64,000 bases of DNA from Aquimarina mycalae (GCF_029906345.1 NZ_JARYGY010000006.1:186001-250000), one strand, 5' to 3'. Positions 1 to 9,769 are shown, counted from the stretch's first letter. Numbers and translations are program-made. Notes: a model not told the origin generated them from the sequence alone.

Positions 1-898
1 TGTTACATACATTAGCAGGGTCGGAACCATCAGTAACAGTTTTTGCAGTAGCATCTATATCTACCTTTCCACTAAGTGTACTAACCTCACCATCTGCTAA
101 ATCAGCTTCTCTTACGTTAACATCAGGAATTACGTGAAGATTTAAGGCAGTTCCTAAAGTAATTTCAGGAATATCACCAGGTACATTCCATGTATTGTCA
201 GTTGCAAGCAGCGTGTCAAAAGCTGCATTATCTGGAGCAAATACTGTAAAAGGGCCATCTTCTTGTAAAGTTGTTACATAAGTAAAACTATGAGCAGTAA
301 GAGCTTCTGCAAGTCTAGAAAAATTAGGATCAACTGTAGCAAAAGTTGTTACATCAGGTAAACCAATAACAGCATTAATCTTGTGAATAATCCCATTAGA
401 TGCTCTAACATCTTCTTCAGTTACTTTTGCACCTCCGTTAAAGACTACACCATCCGTAGTGTTATAGTACATACTAATGATTGCTCCATCAGGACCAGCC
501 GTAGAAGAAGTCTCTGTATATCCAGATCCATTAGTAGTAAGTATTGCTGAAGTTACTTCTCCAGGAATTACATGATTTAATAAAAGTTGTTGTAATACAT
601 CAGTAGGAACCGCAGCAATGTCGGCAAACCCATTTGCATCTAGATAAGCTTGTAGAGCAGTGTCAGTAGGAGCAAGTACTGTAAAAGGTCCTGTTCCATT
701 AAGTACAGAAACCAAATCTCCATCAGCAGCAGCAAGAGCCGTTACCAGTAAAGATAAATCCGTATCAGCAGTAGCTGTCTCAACAATGTTAGTGGTTGGA
801 ATAATAATGTTCCCATCATCGTCATCACCACAAGATGAAACACCTAATACCAATGCTGCAATTATCACAGCTTGGCTGATTTTTGAAATAATTTTCAT
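1..898 (-). CDS. Fasciclin (FAS1) domain lipoprotein, C-terminus cut by window edge
   Basis: Reading the minus strand from the ATG at 898 gives 299 codons open to the window edge, so the C-terminus is missing. The N-terminus is a lipoprotein signal peptide ending at Cys23 (VSSC), followed at once by GDDDD; such an acidic stretch after the lipid Cys is a known surface-export signal of Flavobacteriia. Two FAS1 domains follow, about residues 37-178 and 179 to the edge. Each shows the FAS1 pattern: GPFTVLAPTD and GPFTVFAPDN for the first conserved block, and LLLNHVIPG and LNLHVIPD for the second. FAS1 proteins generally mediate adhesion or matrix contact at the cell surface; the ligand here is unknown. 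It is divergent from the next gene across 255 bases of A+T-rich DNA in which I see nothing specific. Confidence 0.9.
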   Translation of the reverse strand, partial: MKIISKISQAVIIAALVLGVSSCGDDDDGNIIIPTTNIVETATADTDLSLLVTALAAADGDLVSVLNGTGPFTVLAPTDTALQAYLDANGFADIAAVPTDVLQQLLLNHVIPGEVTSAILTTNGSGYTETSSTAGPDGAIISMYYNTTDGVVFNGGAKVTEEDVRASNGIIHKINAVIGLPDVTTFATVDPNFSRLAEALTAHSFTYVTTLQEDGPFTVFAPDNAAFDTLLATDNTWNVPGDIPEITLGTALNLHVIPDVNVREADLADGEVSTLSGKVDIDATAKTVTDGSDPANVCN

Positions 899-1153
899 GT
901 TTTTGAGTTTTAAAAGTTATAATTTGTTCAGGTACCCTAACGTTATATAGATTTTATATATTTCCAATAATTTGTTAAACAAAAGTTAATAAGATAAGGT
1001 TTTAATAGATGTAAGCCTTTTTTTTGGAAGTTTTAGTGTTTTTTTTGTAGGATTATTTGGATAAAAAAAGATTACAAGTTTTCTTTAGATTATAAATTTA
1101 TAAGATGTTGGTATACTTTTTGGATTATCGTATTACCTAAATTTAATGAAGCT

Positions 1154-1840
1154 ATGTTAAATAGATTTTTATTTTTTGCCTTTGTTTGTATTACTACTAT
1201 GGGGATTGCTCAGAAATTCAATGCTTTTGATTCTGAAGGGAAACGACATGGTAAGTGGCAAAAAAAATATGAGAATAGTAATCAACTAAGGTATGAAGGT
1301 ACTTTTGATCATGGAAAAGAAGTAGGGGAGTTTAAATTTTATAAGCCAAATAGTGGGAAATCTCCAACAGCAATTAAGGTGTTTTCTAAGGGAAATGACA
1401 CCATAAAAGTAACATACTTTACTAATAAACGTAAGGTGATTAGTGAAGGAGGGATGATCGGTAAAGAGAGAGTTGGGGTATGGACATATTATCATAAGGA
1501 ATCTCCTAAGATAATGATGACCGAAGAATACCAATCGGGAAAACTTCATGGCGAACAACTCACATATTTTGAAAATGGTCAGTTAACCGAAAAAACTACA
1601 TATATCAATGATAAAAAAGAAGGTAAACGTGTGGTATATTCAGAAGATGGAATAATCATTAAAGAATTTACTTATGAAAATGATCAATTACACGGTCCGA
1701 CTAAGTACTATGATGCAAAAGGTAAAGTAAGAATAGAAGGTAATTATAAAAGAGATCGTAAAAATGGTATCTGGAATTATTATGAAAATGGAGCATTATC
1801 TGAGCAAAAATTGTTCCCTGTTCAAAAGAGAGGACTGTAG
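1154..1840 (+). CDS. Secreted MORN-repeat (YwqK-type) protein
   Basis: The 228-residue product starts with a clean Sec signal peptide (about residues 1-20, ending GIAQ). The rest is a string of MORN-2-like repeats with the recurring pattern G-x-W-x-Y/F-Y-x-x-x-G plus HGxxxYY, for example HGKWQKKYEN, GVWTYYHKES, HGEQLTYFENG and NGIWNYYENG. These are beta-hairpin repeats. Automated pipelines often name such proteins toxin-antitoxin system YwqK family antitoxin, but no toxin lies beside it and the signal peptide makes a cytoplasmic antitoxin role unlikely. A surface or periplasmic scaffold is the more natural reading. A hairpin with a T-run follows 39 bases after the stop, so it appears to be monocistronic. 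Confidence 0.8.
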   Translation: MLNRFLFFAFVCITTMGIAQKFNAFDSEGKRHGKWQKKYENSNQLRYEGTFDHGKEVGEFKFYKPNSGKSPTAIKVFSKGNDTIKVTYFTNKRKVISEGGMIGKERVGVWTYYHKESPKIMMTEEYQSGKLHGEQLTYFENGQLTEKTTYINDKKEGKRVVYSEDGIIIKEFTYENDQLHGPTKYYDAKGKVRIEGNYKRDRKNGIWNYYENGALSEQKLFPVQKRGL

Positions 1841-1878
1841 TATCAATTTTTAGAATCCATATATAGAAAAAACCTTGA

Positions 1879-1904
1879 AGCAATGCTCTAGCATTGCTTT
1901 TTTT
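1879..1904 (+). terminator. Rho-independent terminator after the MORN gene
   Basis: AGCAATGC pairs with GCATTGCT around a short TCTA loop and is followed by seven T residues. It lies 39 bases past the stop of the MORN-repeat gene and before mnmA, so it separates the two transcription units. Confidence 0.75.
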
Positions 1905-1994
1905 ATTTATTATTTTTGCAGATAATATAAAACTGAAATTATGTCCTTTTCTCTTGTGTTAATTTTATGAGAGAAATTATATAAAGTAGTACCA

Positions 1995-3182
1995 ATGAAA
2001 AGAGTTATTGTAGGTTTGTCAGGAGGTGTGGATTCTAGTGTTGCAGCTTATCTCTTAAAAGAACAGGGATATGAGGTAATAGGTCTTTTTATGAAAAATT
2101 GGCACGATGATTCTGTAACAATCTCGGATGAGTGTCCATGGTTAGATGATAGTAATGATGCCTTATTAGTTGCAGAAAAATTAGGAATCCCTTTTCAGAC
2201 CGTTGATCTAAGTGAGGAATATAAAGAACGTATTGTGGATTATATGTTCAATGAATATGAAAGAGGAAGAACTCCAAATCCAGACGTTCTATGCAATCGA
2301 GAGATAAAATTTGATGTTTTTTTAAAAATAGCATTATCCCTTGGAGCTGATTATGTAGCTACAGGACATTATTGCCGAAAAGATACGATTACTCAAAATG
2401 GTAAAGAAGTACATCGTCTTTTAGCAGGAAAAGATTCTAATAAAGATCAATCTTATTTTTTATGCCAATTATCTCAAGAACAATTATCAAAAACATTGTT
2501 TCCAGTTGGTGAATTATTAAAGCCAGAAGTTAGAGAAATAGCTAAAGAACAAGATTTAATTACTGCGGATAAAAAAGATTCTCAAGGATTGTGTTTTATT
2601 GGTAAAGTTAGATTACCAGAGTTTCTTCAACAAAAATTAGAACCAAAACGAGGGGATATTATAGAAATCTCTTCTTCAGAAGAGATATATCATAAAATAA
2701 TACCTGATTTTAATTCCAAAAAAGAGGAACTAGAATTTCTTTCTACAAAGTACACCTATAATGTCAATGATGGTAAAGTAGTGGGGCAACATCAGGGAGC
2801 CCATTATTATACAAAGGGACAAAGAAAAGGTTTAGCTGTAGGAGGTACACCAGAACCACTTTTTGTTATCGAAACAGATGTGGATACCAATGTGATTTAT
2901 ACTGGACAAGGAAAGAGTCATCCTGGATTATATCGAAAAGCACTTTTTATTAGTAATGAAGAATTGCATTGGGTACGAGAAGATCTGATACTTAAAGTAG
3001 ATGAAGAATTGGATGTGATGGCAAGAATTAGATATAGACAACCATTAGATAAGGCAAGATTGTATAAAGTGGATGCTGGAATGTATATTGTTTTCGAAAA
3101 TAATCAAAGTGCAATTACAGAAGGTCAGTTTGTGGCCTGGTACATTGAAGATGAATTGGTAGGATCAGGAGTAATTTCGTAA
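1995..3182 (+). CDS. mnmA: tRNA-specific 2-thiouridylase MnmA
   Basis: MnmA puts sulfur on U34 of the tRNAs for Lys, Glu and Gln, using ATP to adenylate the base and a persulfide relay. The PP-loop SGGVDSS sits at residues 9-15. The two catalytic cysteines are present in family context: Cys100 in [12 protein letters not shown] and Cys200 in [12 protein letters not shown]. The GHYCR and KDQSYFL blocks typical of the tRNA-binding part are intact. At 395 residues it is slightly longer than the 368 of E. coli MnmA, with an insertion around residues 228-262 that is common in Bacteroidota. The S8 protease gene follows after 29 bases with no terminator, so co-transcription is possible, though no functional link is evident. 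Confidence 0.97.
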   Translation: MKRVIVGLSGGVDSSVAAYLLKEQGYEVIGLFMKNWHDDSVTISDECPWLDDSNDALLVAEKLGIPFQTVDLSEEYKERIVDYMFNEYERGRTPNPDVLCNREIKFDVFLKIALSLGADYVATGHYCRKDTITQNGKEVHRLLAGKDSNKDQSYFLCQLSQEQLSKTLFPVGELLKPEVREIAKEQDLITADKKDSQGLCFIGKVRLPEFLQQKLEPKRGDIIEISSSEEIYHKIIPDFNSKKEELEFLSTKYTYNVNDGKVVGQHQGAHYYTKGQRKGLAVGGTPEPLFVIETDVDTNVIYTGQGKSHPGLYRKALFISNEELHWVREDLILKVDEELDVMARIRYRQPLDKARLYKVDAGMYIVFENNQSAITEGQFVAWYIEDELVGSGVIS

Positions 3183-3211
3183 CTTGTAAAAGCTACCAAA
3201 CTACTTGTGAT

Positions 3212-4834
3212 ATGAAGAAAATAATTGTCTTATTGATTTTTTGCACCATGCAAATGGGAATCGCTCAGACTGAAGATGCTTGGGTGTATTTAACGGATAA
3301 AGAAAATGTTGCAAATGCTATAGCTAATCCATTATCGATTCTTACACAAGATGCTATTGATCGCAAAAATCTTCATAATGTTGTTATTGATGAGAAAGAT
3401 GTGCCTGTTAATGAAAATTACATAACTCAGCTTAAAAATTCGGTCGGTATAACTGTACTAGCAAAATCTAAATGGTTTAACTGTGTATTTGTAAGAGGAA
3501 CACAGTCAAATATTAACAATTTACTAGGTCTAAGCTTTGTTAATCGTATTGATTATGCTGATAATTCTTTGGATACTAAGAATTCTATTATTGTAACAGA
3601 AGATGTTTCTCCAACGGTATTTGATAAATTCGAAGTAAAAACCATATTTAATTATGGTAATGCTACTCAGCAAATTCAACAGTTACATGCTGAATATCTT
3701 CATGAACAAGATTATACAGGAACGGGTATGACTATTGCTGTGATGGATTCTGGTTTTCCTGGAGTAAATACTATAGATGGGTTTAAGCGCATTAGAGATG
3801 AAGGTAGATTGCTAGATGGATATGATTTTGTAAGAAGAGATGATAACGAGTTTGCTTTTTCTGGAAGCTCTCATGGAACTCAAACATTTAGTGATATTGC
3901 AGGGTTTATTGATGGACAGTTTGTTGGTACTGCTCCTGATGCAAAGTACTATTTGTTTATCACAGAAGATGCAGGCACCGAAGGGCCAAAAGAAGAAGCA
4001 CTTTGGGTAGAAGCTGCAGAAAGAGCAGATAGTTTAGGAGTTGATGTAATTAATACTTCATTAGGGTATTCTGTGGGTTTTGATAATCCCGCATATCAAT
4101 ACCAAACATCTGATATGGACGGACAAACTACTTTTATTTCCCGAGGCGCTAATATAGCTTTTGAGAAAGGAATGTTATTGGTAACTTCTGCTGGTAATTC
4201 TGGCAATAGTAGTTGGGGAATAATTACAGCTCCAGGAGATGCTCCAGGAACATTAACCGTTGGAGCTGTTAATGGTACTGGAAATTATGCATCATTTAGT
4301 TCTAGAGGACCTACTGAAGATAACAGGGTAAAACCAGATGTGGTTGCAAAAGGTCTTGGATCGGCAGTTATTTTATCTAATAATGTGGTGTCCACTAACA
4401 GTGGTACCTCTTTTAGTTCTCCTATTATGGCAGGTGCGGTAGCTTGTTTATGGCAGGCTTTTCCTTCTATGACCAATGCGGAGATTATGCAATTAGTTAG
4501 AGAATCTTCATCATTATATAATAATCCAACAATCCAGTTAGGATATGGAATTCCTAATTTCAAAACTATTTTGGAGAGCTTATCGGTAAGCGATATAGTA
4601 ACCGAAGATTTTAGAGTATATCCTAACCCAACAAAGGATAAATTATTTTTTGATTCACCTATTGAAAAATCACTTAAAATTCGGATTTTTACAGCAGAAG
4701 GAAAAATGGTGAAAGCTGAAACTTTAGAGAATGTGAATTATATCTCACTTAGTGATTTATCAACTGGTTTATATCTAATAGAATTAATTTCAGACACTTC
4801 ACGTCATACATTGAAGATATCAAAATACAAATGA
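3212..4834 (+). CDS. S8 family subtilisin-like serine protease with T9SS sorting domain
   Basis: The 540-residue preproprotein has a signal peptide (1-19, ending GIAQ), an inhibitor-like prodomain to about residue 150, a subtilase catalytic domain (about 165-455) and a C-terminal T9SS type A sorting domain (about 460-540, starting FRVYPNPTKDKLFF). The triad is visible: Asp179 in VMDSGFPG, His221 in SSHGTQT and Ser400 in SGTSFSSPIMAG. The oxyanion Asn lies in TSAGNSGNSS. The product should be exported by Sec, cross the outer membrane by T9SS, and be anchored or released outside the cell. Its stop codon overlaps the start of the next gene by four bases (ATGA), implying translational coupling with a cytoplasmic flavoenzyme, which is unexpected. 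Confidence 0.93.
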   Translation: MKKIIVLLIFCTMQMGIAQTEDAWVYLTDKENVANAIANPLSILTQDAIDRKNLHNVVIDEKDVPVNENYITQLKNSVGITVLAKSKWFNCVFVRGTQSNINNLLGLSFVNRIDYADNSLDTKNSIIVTEDVSPTVFDKFEVKTIFNYGNATQQIQQLHAEYLHEQDYTGTGMTIAVMDSGFPGVNTIDGFKRIRDEGRLLDGYDFVRRDDNEFAFSGSSHGTQTFSDIAGFIDGQFVGTAPDAKYYLFITEDAGTEGPKEEALWVEAAERADSLGVDVINTSLGYSVGFDNPAYQYQTSDMDGQTTFISRGANIAFEKGMLLVTSAGNSGNSSWGIITAPGDAPGTLTVGAVNGTGNYASFSSRGPTEDNRVKPDVVAKGLGSAVILSNNVVSTNSGTSFSSPIMAGAVACLWQAFPSMTNAEIMQLVRESSSLYNNPTIQLGYGIPNFKTILESLSVSDIVTEDFRVYPNPTKDKLFFDSPIEKSLKIRIFTAEGKMVKAETLENVNYISLSDLSTGLYLIELISDTSRHTLKISKYK

Positions 4835-5775
4835 ATAAAGTAAAAGAACTTTTTAATATAGAATATCCTATCATACAAGGTGGAATGATATGGGCAAGTG
4901 GCTGGAAACTAGCCAGTGCAGTTAGTAATGCTGGTGGATTAGGACTCATAGGAGCAGGATCTATGTATCCAGATGTGTTAAGAGCTCATATTCAGAAATG
5001 TAAAAAAGCTACAGATAAACCTTTTGGAGTAAATGTTCCTATGCTATACCCAAATCTTCAAGAGATTATAGAAATTATTATCGAAGAAGGTGTGAAAATT
5101 GTATTTACATCTGCTGGAAATCCTAAAACATATACTTCTTTTCTCAAAGAAAAAGGAATCACAGTAGTACATGTTGTAAGTAGCTTAAAGTTTGCTTTAA
5201 AAGCACAAGATGCAGGAGTAGATGCAGTCGTTGCAGAAGGGTTTGAAGCTGGCGGACATAACGGAAGAGATGAAACTACAACATTAACCTTAATACCTAT
5301 GGTTAAAGAGAAAATTAGCATCCCATTAATTGCCGCTGGTGGTATAGCAACAGGATCTTCAATGTTTGCAGTTATGGCTCTAGGAGCAGATGGAGTTCAG
5401 ATCGGTAGTAGGTTTGTAGCAAGTGAAGAAGCTTCTTCTCATGAGGATTTTAAAAACATGGTTGTAGAAGCAAAAGAAGGAGATACACATCTTACGCTAA
5501 AAGAACTAGCACCAGTACGAATGCTTAAAAATAAGTTTTACCAGGATGTGGCAGAATTATATGCTAAAGGAGCGTCAACAGAAGAACTTAAAACCTTGTT
5601 AGGACGTGCAAGAGCAAAACGTGGAATGTTCGAAGGTGATCTGATAGAAGGCGAATTAGAAATTGGTCAGGTATCTGGATTGATTCATGAGATTAAACCA
5701 GTTGCAAAGATAATGCAAGATTTGACTTCTGGTTTTCTAACTACAAAGATGAAAATGAACAAAGCTGTTTTGTAA
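4831..5775 (+). CDS. NAD(P)H-dependent flavin oxidoreductase, nitronate monooxygenase/FabK-like
   Basis: This is a 314-residue FMN-dependent TIM barrel of the 2-nitropropane dioxygenase superfamily. Hallmarks are IIQGGMIWAS at the N-terminus, AGGLGLIGAG, the EGFEAGGHNGR segment with the conserved His, IPLIAAGGIATG and GADGVQIGSRFVASEE, which form the FMN phosphate site. The superfamily contains both nitronate monooxygenases, which detoxify propionate-3-nitronate, and the FabK enoyl-ACP reductases; sequence by eye does not decide between them. No signal peptide is present, so it is cytoplasmic. The ATG overlaps the stop of the upstream protease (ATGA). It converges with the glycosyltransferase gene only 9 bases away. 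Confidence 0.88.
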   Translation: MNKVKELFNIEYPIIQGGMIWASGWKLASAVSNAGGLGLIGAGSMYPDVLRAHIQKCKKATDKPFGVNVPMLYPNLQEIIEIIIEEGVKIVFTSAGNPKTYTSFLKEKGITVVHVVSSLKFALKAQDAGVDAVVAEGFEAGGHNGRDETTTLTLIPMVKEKISIPLIAAGGIATGSSMFAVMALGADGVQIGSRFVASEEASSHEDFKNMVVEAKEGDTHLTLKELAPVRMLKNKFYQDVAELYAKGASTEELKTLLGRARAKRGMFEGDLIEGELEIGQVSGLIHEIKPVAKIMQDLTSGFLTTKMKMNKAVL

Positions 5776-5784
5776 TATTAGAAT

Positions 5785-7071
5785 TTAAGGAGTTATTACA
5801 CTCATAATATACTGTTCGCAAAGTTGTAAGGTGTCATATGAATTAAGGCTTTTTTGTGCGCTTTCAATATTAGAATAATAGATACTATTTTGAAGAATTT
5901 CTGTAACTGCATTCTGAATAGAAATTACTCTTGGCCTTTCTGTTTTTAAATCGATTCCCAAGTTGTTATAATCAATTCTAGCACAAATCTCGTTTTTGCC
6001 CTCATTGATTCCAGCTGTGATCATAGGAACACCATGTTTAATGCTCATCATACAACTTCCGTAACCTCCGTTGGTGATAAAAATATCCACTAAAGGCATA
6101 ACCGTATCAAAAGATATAAAATCTTCAATATAAATATGATCTTGTGGATAGAGTGTGCGTAAATATTCAGTTTGGTTATATGCAGTAGCCACTAAAATGT
6201 TATAATTAGCATCTTTAAAAGCTTCTAATGTTGGGATAATTAATTTTTTATTGTTTTTTTCTACTGTTCCTTGCGATACTAGTATTGTTTTTTTTGAGGT
6301 GTCTAAAATGTTTTTCCAATCCTTATCCTTGTTTGTTTTGGTGTTGCTCCAAGGATTTAATGCTCCAACAAATTTGATAGATTCTGGAGTTTTATATCTA
6401 GGATAATCAATTTCTGGAATTCCATTTTGTAAAAATATAGATGCTTTTATAGGAGCTATATCAAAAATATTAAGATCTTCATTTGGTAACTCTAAAGAAG
6501 CTAACAAAGTGTTATATGCTTCTTTGGTTTCCCTAAATATTAGTTTTTCAGCCATTAACTTGATAAAGTTTTGCTTTCTTTTACCAAGAAAGGTAGATGC
6601 GGGTTGATGACCTAATCCATACTGAGGAATATCTGGAGCCGAAAGCGCTAATGGTACTACACCAATACTTACTACAGGCACTTTTAATTTATCTTTTATA
6701 ATAGTTCCAGGAAAAGTGTTATCAAATACTAATAAATCAAATGGAAAGGATTGATATAATTGTTGTACATCTTCATAATAATCTTTCATTCTATTTATAA
6801 ATAGATTAATAATGTCAAACTTTATGTGAGATACACCTTTTAGTTTTTTACGTTCTGGATAAGCCTGATCTAATGCTTCAATTTTTAATTCTTTTGCTTT
6901 TTCAAAAGGGATATATGGAATTCCCATCTGTTCCAGTTTATCTTTATATCCATTACCAGTGTACCATCTCACATCATGTCCTTTTTTCTTAAGATATACC
7001 GCTAAACCAGCCATTGGATTGAAATGTCCATCTGCAGGTATACAAGCAAAAAGAATCTTTTTCTTAAACAT
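5785..7071 (-). CDS. GT1-family (UGT/MGT-like) glycosyltransferase
   Basis: The 428-residue protein has the two-Rossmann GT-B layout of the UGT/macrolide glycosyltransferase group. At the N-terminus, FACIPADGHFNPM supplies the Gly-His-x-Asn-Pro motif, whose His16 is the usual catalytic base acting on an acceptor hydroxyl. The nucleotide-sugar half contains ILVSQGTVEKNN, FISFDTVMPLVDIFITNGG and KHGVPMITAGINEGKNE, which match the donor-binding signature. The signature normally reads HGG, and here it is NGG with Asn334 replacing His, so donor contact may differ. Family members glycosylate small hydrophobic acceptors such as terpenoids, flavonoids and macrolides. No biosynthetic partner is adjacent, so the acceptor cannot be inferred. 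Confidence 0.85.
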   Translation of the reverse strand: MFKKKILFACIPADGHFNPMAGLAVYLKKKGHDVRWYTGNGYKDKLEQMGIPYIPFEKAKELKIEALDQAYPERKKLKGVSHIKFDIINLFINRMKDYYEDVQQLYQSFPFDLLVFDNTFPGTIIKDKLKVPVVSIGVVPLALSAPDIPQYGLGHQPASTFLGKRKQNFIKLMAEKLIFRETKEAYNTLLASLELPNEDLNIFDIAPIKASIFLQNGIPEIDYPRYKTPESIKFVGALNPWSNTKTNKDKDWKNILDTSKKTILVSQGTVEKNNKKLIIPTLEAFKDANYNILVATAYNQTEYLRTLYPQDHIYIEDFISFDTVMPLVDIFITNGGYGSCMMSIKHGVPMITAGINEGKNEICARIDYNNLGIDLKTERPRVISIQNAVTEILQNSIYYSNIESAQKSLNSYDTLQLCEQYIMSVITP

Positions 7072-7195
7072 ATATGATATAGGTTTGTCTTTAACAAAAA
7101 ATCAAATCTATAGTTTTTTTTGATTAATAAATACTTTTATTGCATAAGTATATGATGGGTTTAATATTCTTACTTTTGAAATAAAAATTGCAACT

Positions 7196-7969
7196 ATGTA
7201 TTCCAGAAAAGATCAGCTTAAAGCTTTTGATAGATTACTTACGATAATGGATGAATTGCGGGAACAATGTCCTTGGGATAAAAAACAAACATTACAGTCG
7301 TTAAGACATCTTACCATTGAAGAAACTTATGAGCTTGGAGATGCAATTCTGGATAATGATTTAGATGAGATTAAGAAAGAACTGGGTGATCTGCTATTAC
7401 ATATTGTGTTTTATGCTAAAATAGGAAGTGAAACTCGTGATTTTGATATCGCGGATGTGGCTAATGAAATCTCGGAAAAATTAATCAATCGTCACCCTCA
7501 TATTTATGGAGATGTAAAGGTTACAGATGAAGAAGAAGTAAAGAGAAATTGGGAAAATTTAAAATTAAAAGAAGGTAAAAAAAGTGTTCTGGAAGGAGTG
7601 CCAAAATCTCTTCCAGCTTTGGTAAAAGCAAGTAGAATACAGGATAAGGTTGCAGGAGTAGGATTCGATTGGGAAGAACCACATCAGGTGTTTGAAAAAC
7701 TTCAGGAAGAATTAGCAGAATTACAACACGAAATTGACGAACAGAACCAAGATAAAATCGAATCTGAATTTGGGGATGTATTATTCTCTATGATTAATTA
7801 TGCTCGTTTCTTAAAAGTGAATCCAGAAGATGCATTAGAGCGTACCAATAAAAAATTCATAAAACGCTTTCAGTATTTAGAGCAAAAGGCAAAAGAAAAA
7901 AGTAAAAGTCTAAAAGATATGACGTTAGCAGAAATGGATGTATTTTGGGAAGAAGCCAAAAAATTATAA
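7196..7969 (+). CDS. mazG: Nucleoside triphosphate pyrophosphohydrolase MazG
   Basis: The 257-residue protein contains two MazG domains in tandem, about residues 8-120 and 145-255, as in E. coli MazG (263 residues). Each carries the metal-binding EExxE...ExxD signature: EETYELGDAI with KKELGDLLLH in the first, and EELAELQHEI with ESEFGDVLFS in the second. The CPWDKKQT block before the first helix is diagnostic. The enzyme hydrolyses (d)NTPs to monophosphate and pyrophosphate, cleaning the nucleotide pool and limiting stress signalling. It is divergent from the glycosyltransferase gene. A TACTTTTG box at 7171-7178 fits the Bacteroidota -7 element, but I found no matching -33 element at the right distance. 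Confidence 0.96.
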   Translation: MYSRKDQLKAFDRLLTIMDELREQCPWDKKQTLQSLRHLTIEETYELGDAILDNDLDEIKKELGDLLLHIVFYAKIGSETRDFDIADVANEISEKLINRHPHIYGDVKVTDEEEVKRNWENLKLKEGKKSVLEGVPKSLPALVKASRIQDKVAGVGFDWEEPHQVFEKLQEELAELQHEIDEQNQDKIESEFGDVLFSMINYARFLKVNPEDALERTNKKFIKRFQYLEQKAKEKSKSLKDMTLAEMDVFWEEAKKL

Positions 7970-8185
7970 CTTTTTATTGAGTGTATTTTGTAAGCAATGC
8001 ATTCAAGTTACTGTTTTTTATTACTAAAGAGGAGATAATACCATAACTTGCTTTTTCTTAATTATTATTAAAAACCCTTGAATTCATTGAGTTTTTGGGT
8101 AAGATATTATCGGAATAACCTCTTTTGGGAAATTTTTATGAAAAAGATGTCGTAAATTAGAGTTAGTAATTATTTCAAAATAATT

Positions 8186-9706
8186 ATGCGGCTAACTCAA
8201 AAAAAAAATGTTACGATTCCAATATTTGGTATCCTTCTTTTTTTATTTATTTCATCACCTGTATATAGTATATCTGATAAAATAAATAGTATCGAAAGTA
8301 AGGGTGTGACTTCTGATAGCCTTATTCTTTCTGCCAGAAAACATTATAATAACAATCTATTCAATATAGCAATTGGAAACTATCAAAAAGCTTTAGAAAA
8401 AAAAACTAAAGACTCAATAATTGTATTTAGGGAATTAGCATTCACATATGCTAATGTAGATGAACCAGAACTTGCCAGTCAGTATATAGAGAAATATGTA
8501 ATTGCAAGTTTGGATGTGTCTTTTGTTAATCATAATTATTTTAATCAAATCAAAAACTCAGAATCCTTTCAATTTTTAGAAGATAAATATCTAAAAAAGG
8601 TTGGGTTGTGGTCAATTTTTTGTTTTTATGTAGCATTTATTGGTTTTTTTATAGCGGTGGTTTTAAATTTTAGAGAACATTCAGATAGGGTTTCTAATCT
8701 TTTAATAAGTGTTTTTGTGCTAATACACTCTGTATTTATTATTCATATAGGTCTTTATTTTTCTAATTATGAATATTACCAACCTCATGTGTTATACATG
8801 TCTACAATGTTTTCATTTTTATATGGACCGCTTTTTTATTTCTACTTTAAGAGAGTAACCATAAAACGAAAATTTAGGCTTTCAGACATATGGCATTTAG
8901 TACCATCATTTTTGTTGTTGATTTTGTTATTTCCAATTTACGCATTATCGGCAGAGCAGAAGTTGTATATAACTTTACATGGAGAAAGGCCACATATGAT
9001 TTTGATATCTATTTCTAAGCTGATTTCTTTAATAGTGTATGGTACTTTAGTGATTAAAATATTTATTCAATATATTAAAAACAACAAATATCTTTCTAGA
9101 GAAGTATATATATGGCAGAGAAATATTGTCATTGTTTGTTCCGTGTATATTGTTAGTTATGGCATCTATTCAGTGCTAATTATTAAGCATGTTTTTAGCG
9201 GCTTTCTTTTTTATTCTCAAGTGACATCTATGGCATTGTTAGTACTGTATGTGAGTTATACAGCATTTGTGAGGCCCAGCGTTTTTGGGAATTTAAGATT
9301 AATTAAAAATAGGATTAAACCAGAAACCAATAAGTATAGAAAATCTGGGCTAACAGAAAGTTTGTCTCTGGAACTAAAAGAAAAATTACTATACCTTCTG
9401 GATCAAGAAAAAATTTACAAGCAAAACGATATTACGCTTCAGAAATTGGCCGAATCCTTAGATACTACAAGACATAATACTTCTCAAATTATTAATGAGC
9501 ATTTTAACCTAAACTTTTTTGAATTGATCAATAAGTTTAGAATTGAAGAAGCAAAAGAGTTACTAAAAGGTGAGAAACACAAGAATTTCAATATAATTGA
9601 TGTTGCTTACGAAGTAGGTTTTAATAATAAAGTAACTTTTAATAAATCTTTCAAGAAATACAATCAGATTACTCCATCTGAATATGTAAAATCATTTGTA
9701 GCATAA
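8186..9706 (+). CDS. Membrane-embedded AraC-type transcriptional regulator with TPR-like sensor region
   Basis: The 506-residue protein has, in order: an N-terminal signal or anchor segment (about 10-28), a short TPR-like helical periplasmic region (about 45-125), seven hydrophobic segments (roughly 138-360), and an AraC-type double helix-turn-helix at 400-505, including DITLQKLAESLDTTRHNTSQ and IIDVAYEVGFNNKVTFNKSF. A DNA-binding domain tethered to a seven-helix membrane domain is a recurrent Flavobacteriia layout. It probably senses an envelope or extracellular cue and acts on nearby DNA. It lies 277 bases upstream of susC in the same direction, so the natural inference is that it controls the alpha-glucan locus. 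It is not a hybrid two-component system: there is no kinase or receiver domain. Confidence 0.85.
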   Translation: MRLTQKKNVTIPIFGILLFLFISSPVYSISDKINSIESKGVTSDSLILSARKHYNNNLFNIAIGNYQKALEKKTKDSIIVFRELAFTYANVDEPELASQYIEKYVIASLDVSFVNHNYFNQIKNSESFQFLEDKYLKKVGLWSIFCFYVAFIGFFIAVVLNFREHSDRVSNLLISVFVLIHSVFIIHIGLYFSNYEYYQPHVLYMSTMFSFLYGPLFYFYFKRVTIKRKFRLSDIWHLVPSFLLLILLFPIYALSAEQKLYITLHGERPHMILISISKLISLIVYGTLVIKIFIQYIKNNKYLSREVYIWQRNIVIVCSVYIVSYGIYSVLIIKHVFSGFLFYSQVTSMALLVLYVSYTAFVRPSVFGNLRLIKNRIKPETNKYRKSGLTESLSLELKEKLLYLLDQEKIYKQNDITLQKLAESLDTTRHNTSQIINEHFNLNFFELINKFRIEEAKELLKGEKHKNFNIIDVAYEVGFNNKVTFNKSFKKYNQITPSEYVKSFVA

Positions 9707-9769
9707 TTCCCCATCCTTAAAAGATAAAGGTAAGTTTCCTTCGGAAAAAAGTAAAGCTTATTCGGTAAT

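Noticed and set aside
1154-1840. YwqK-type toxin-antitoxin antitoxin
   Set aside because: The pipeline-style name does not fit: the protein has a signal peptide and there is no adjacent toxin. MORN-like repeats explain the match.
7171-7178. mazG promoter (TACTTTTG)
   Set aside because: It matches the Bacteroidota -7 element, but no TTG sits about 19 bases upstream, so I did not list it as a promoter.
8070-8096. Hairpin AAAAAC...GTTTTT after mazG as a terminator
   Set aside because: The stem is only six A-T-rich pairs with an inner TGAATTCA palindrome and a weak T-run, so it is not distinguishable from chance in this A+T-rich gap.
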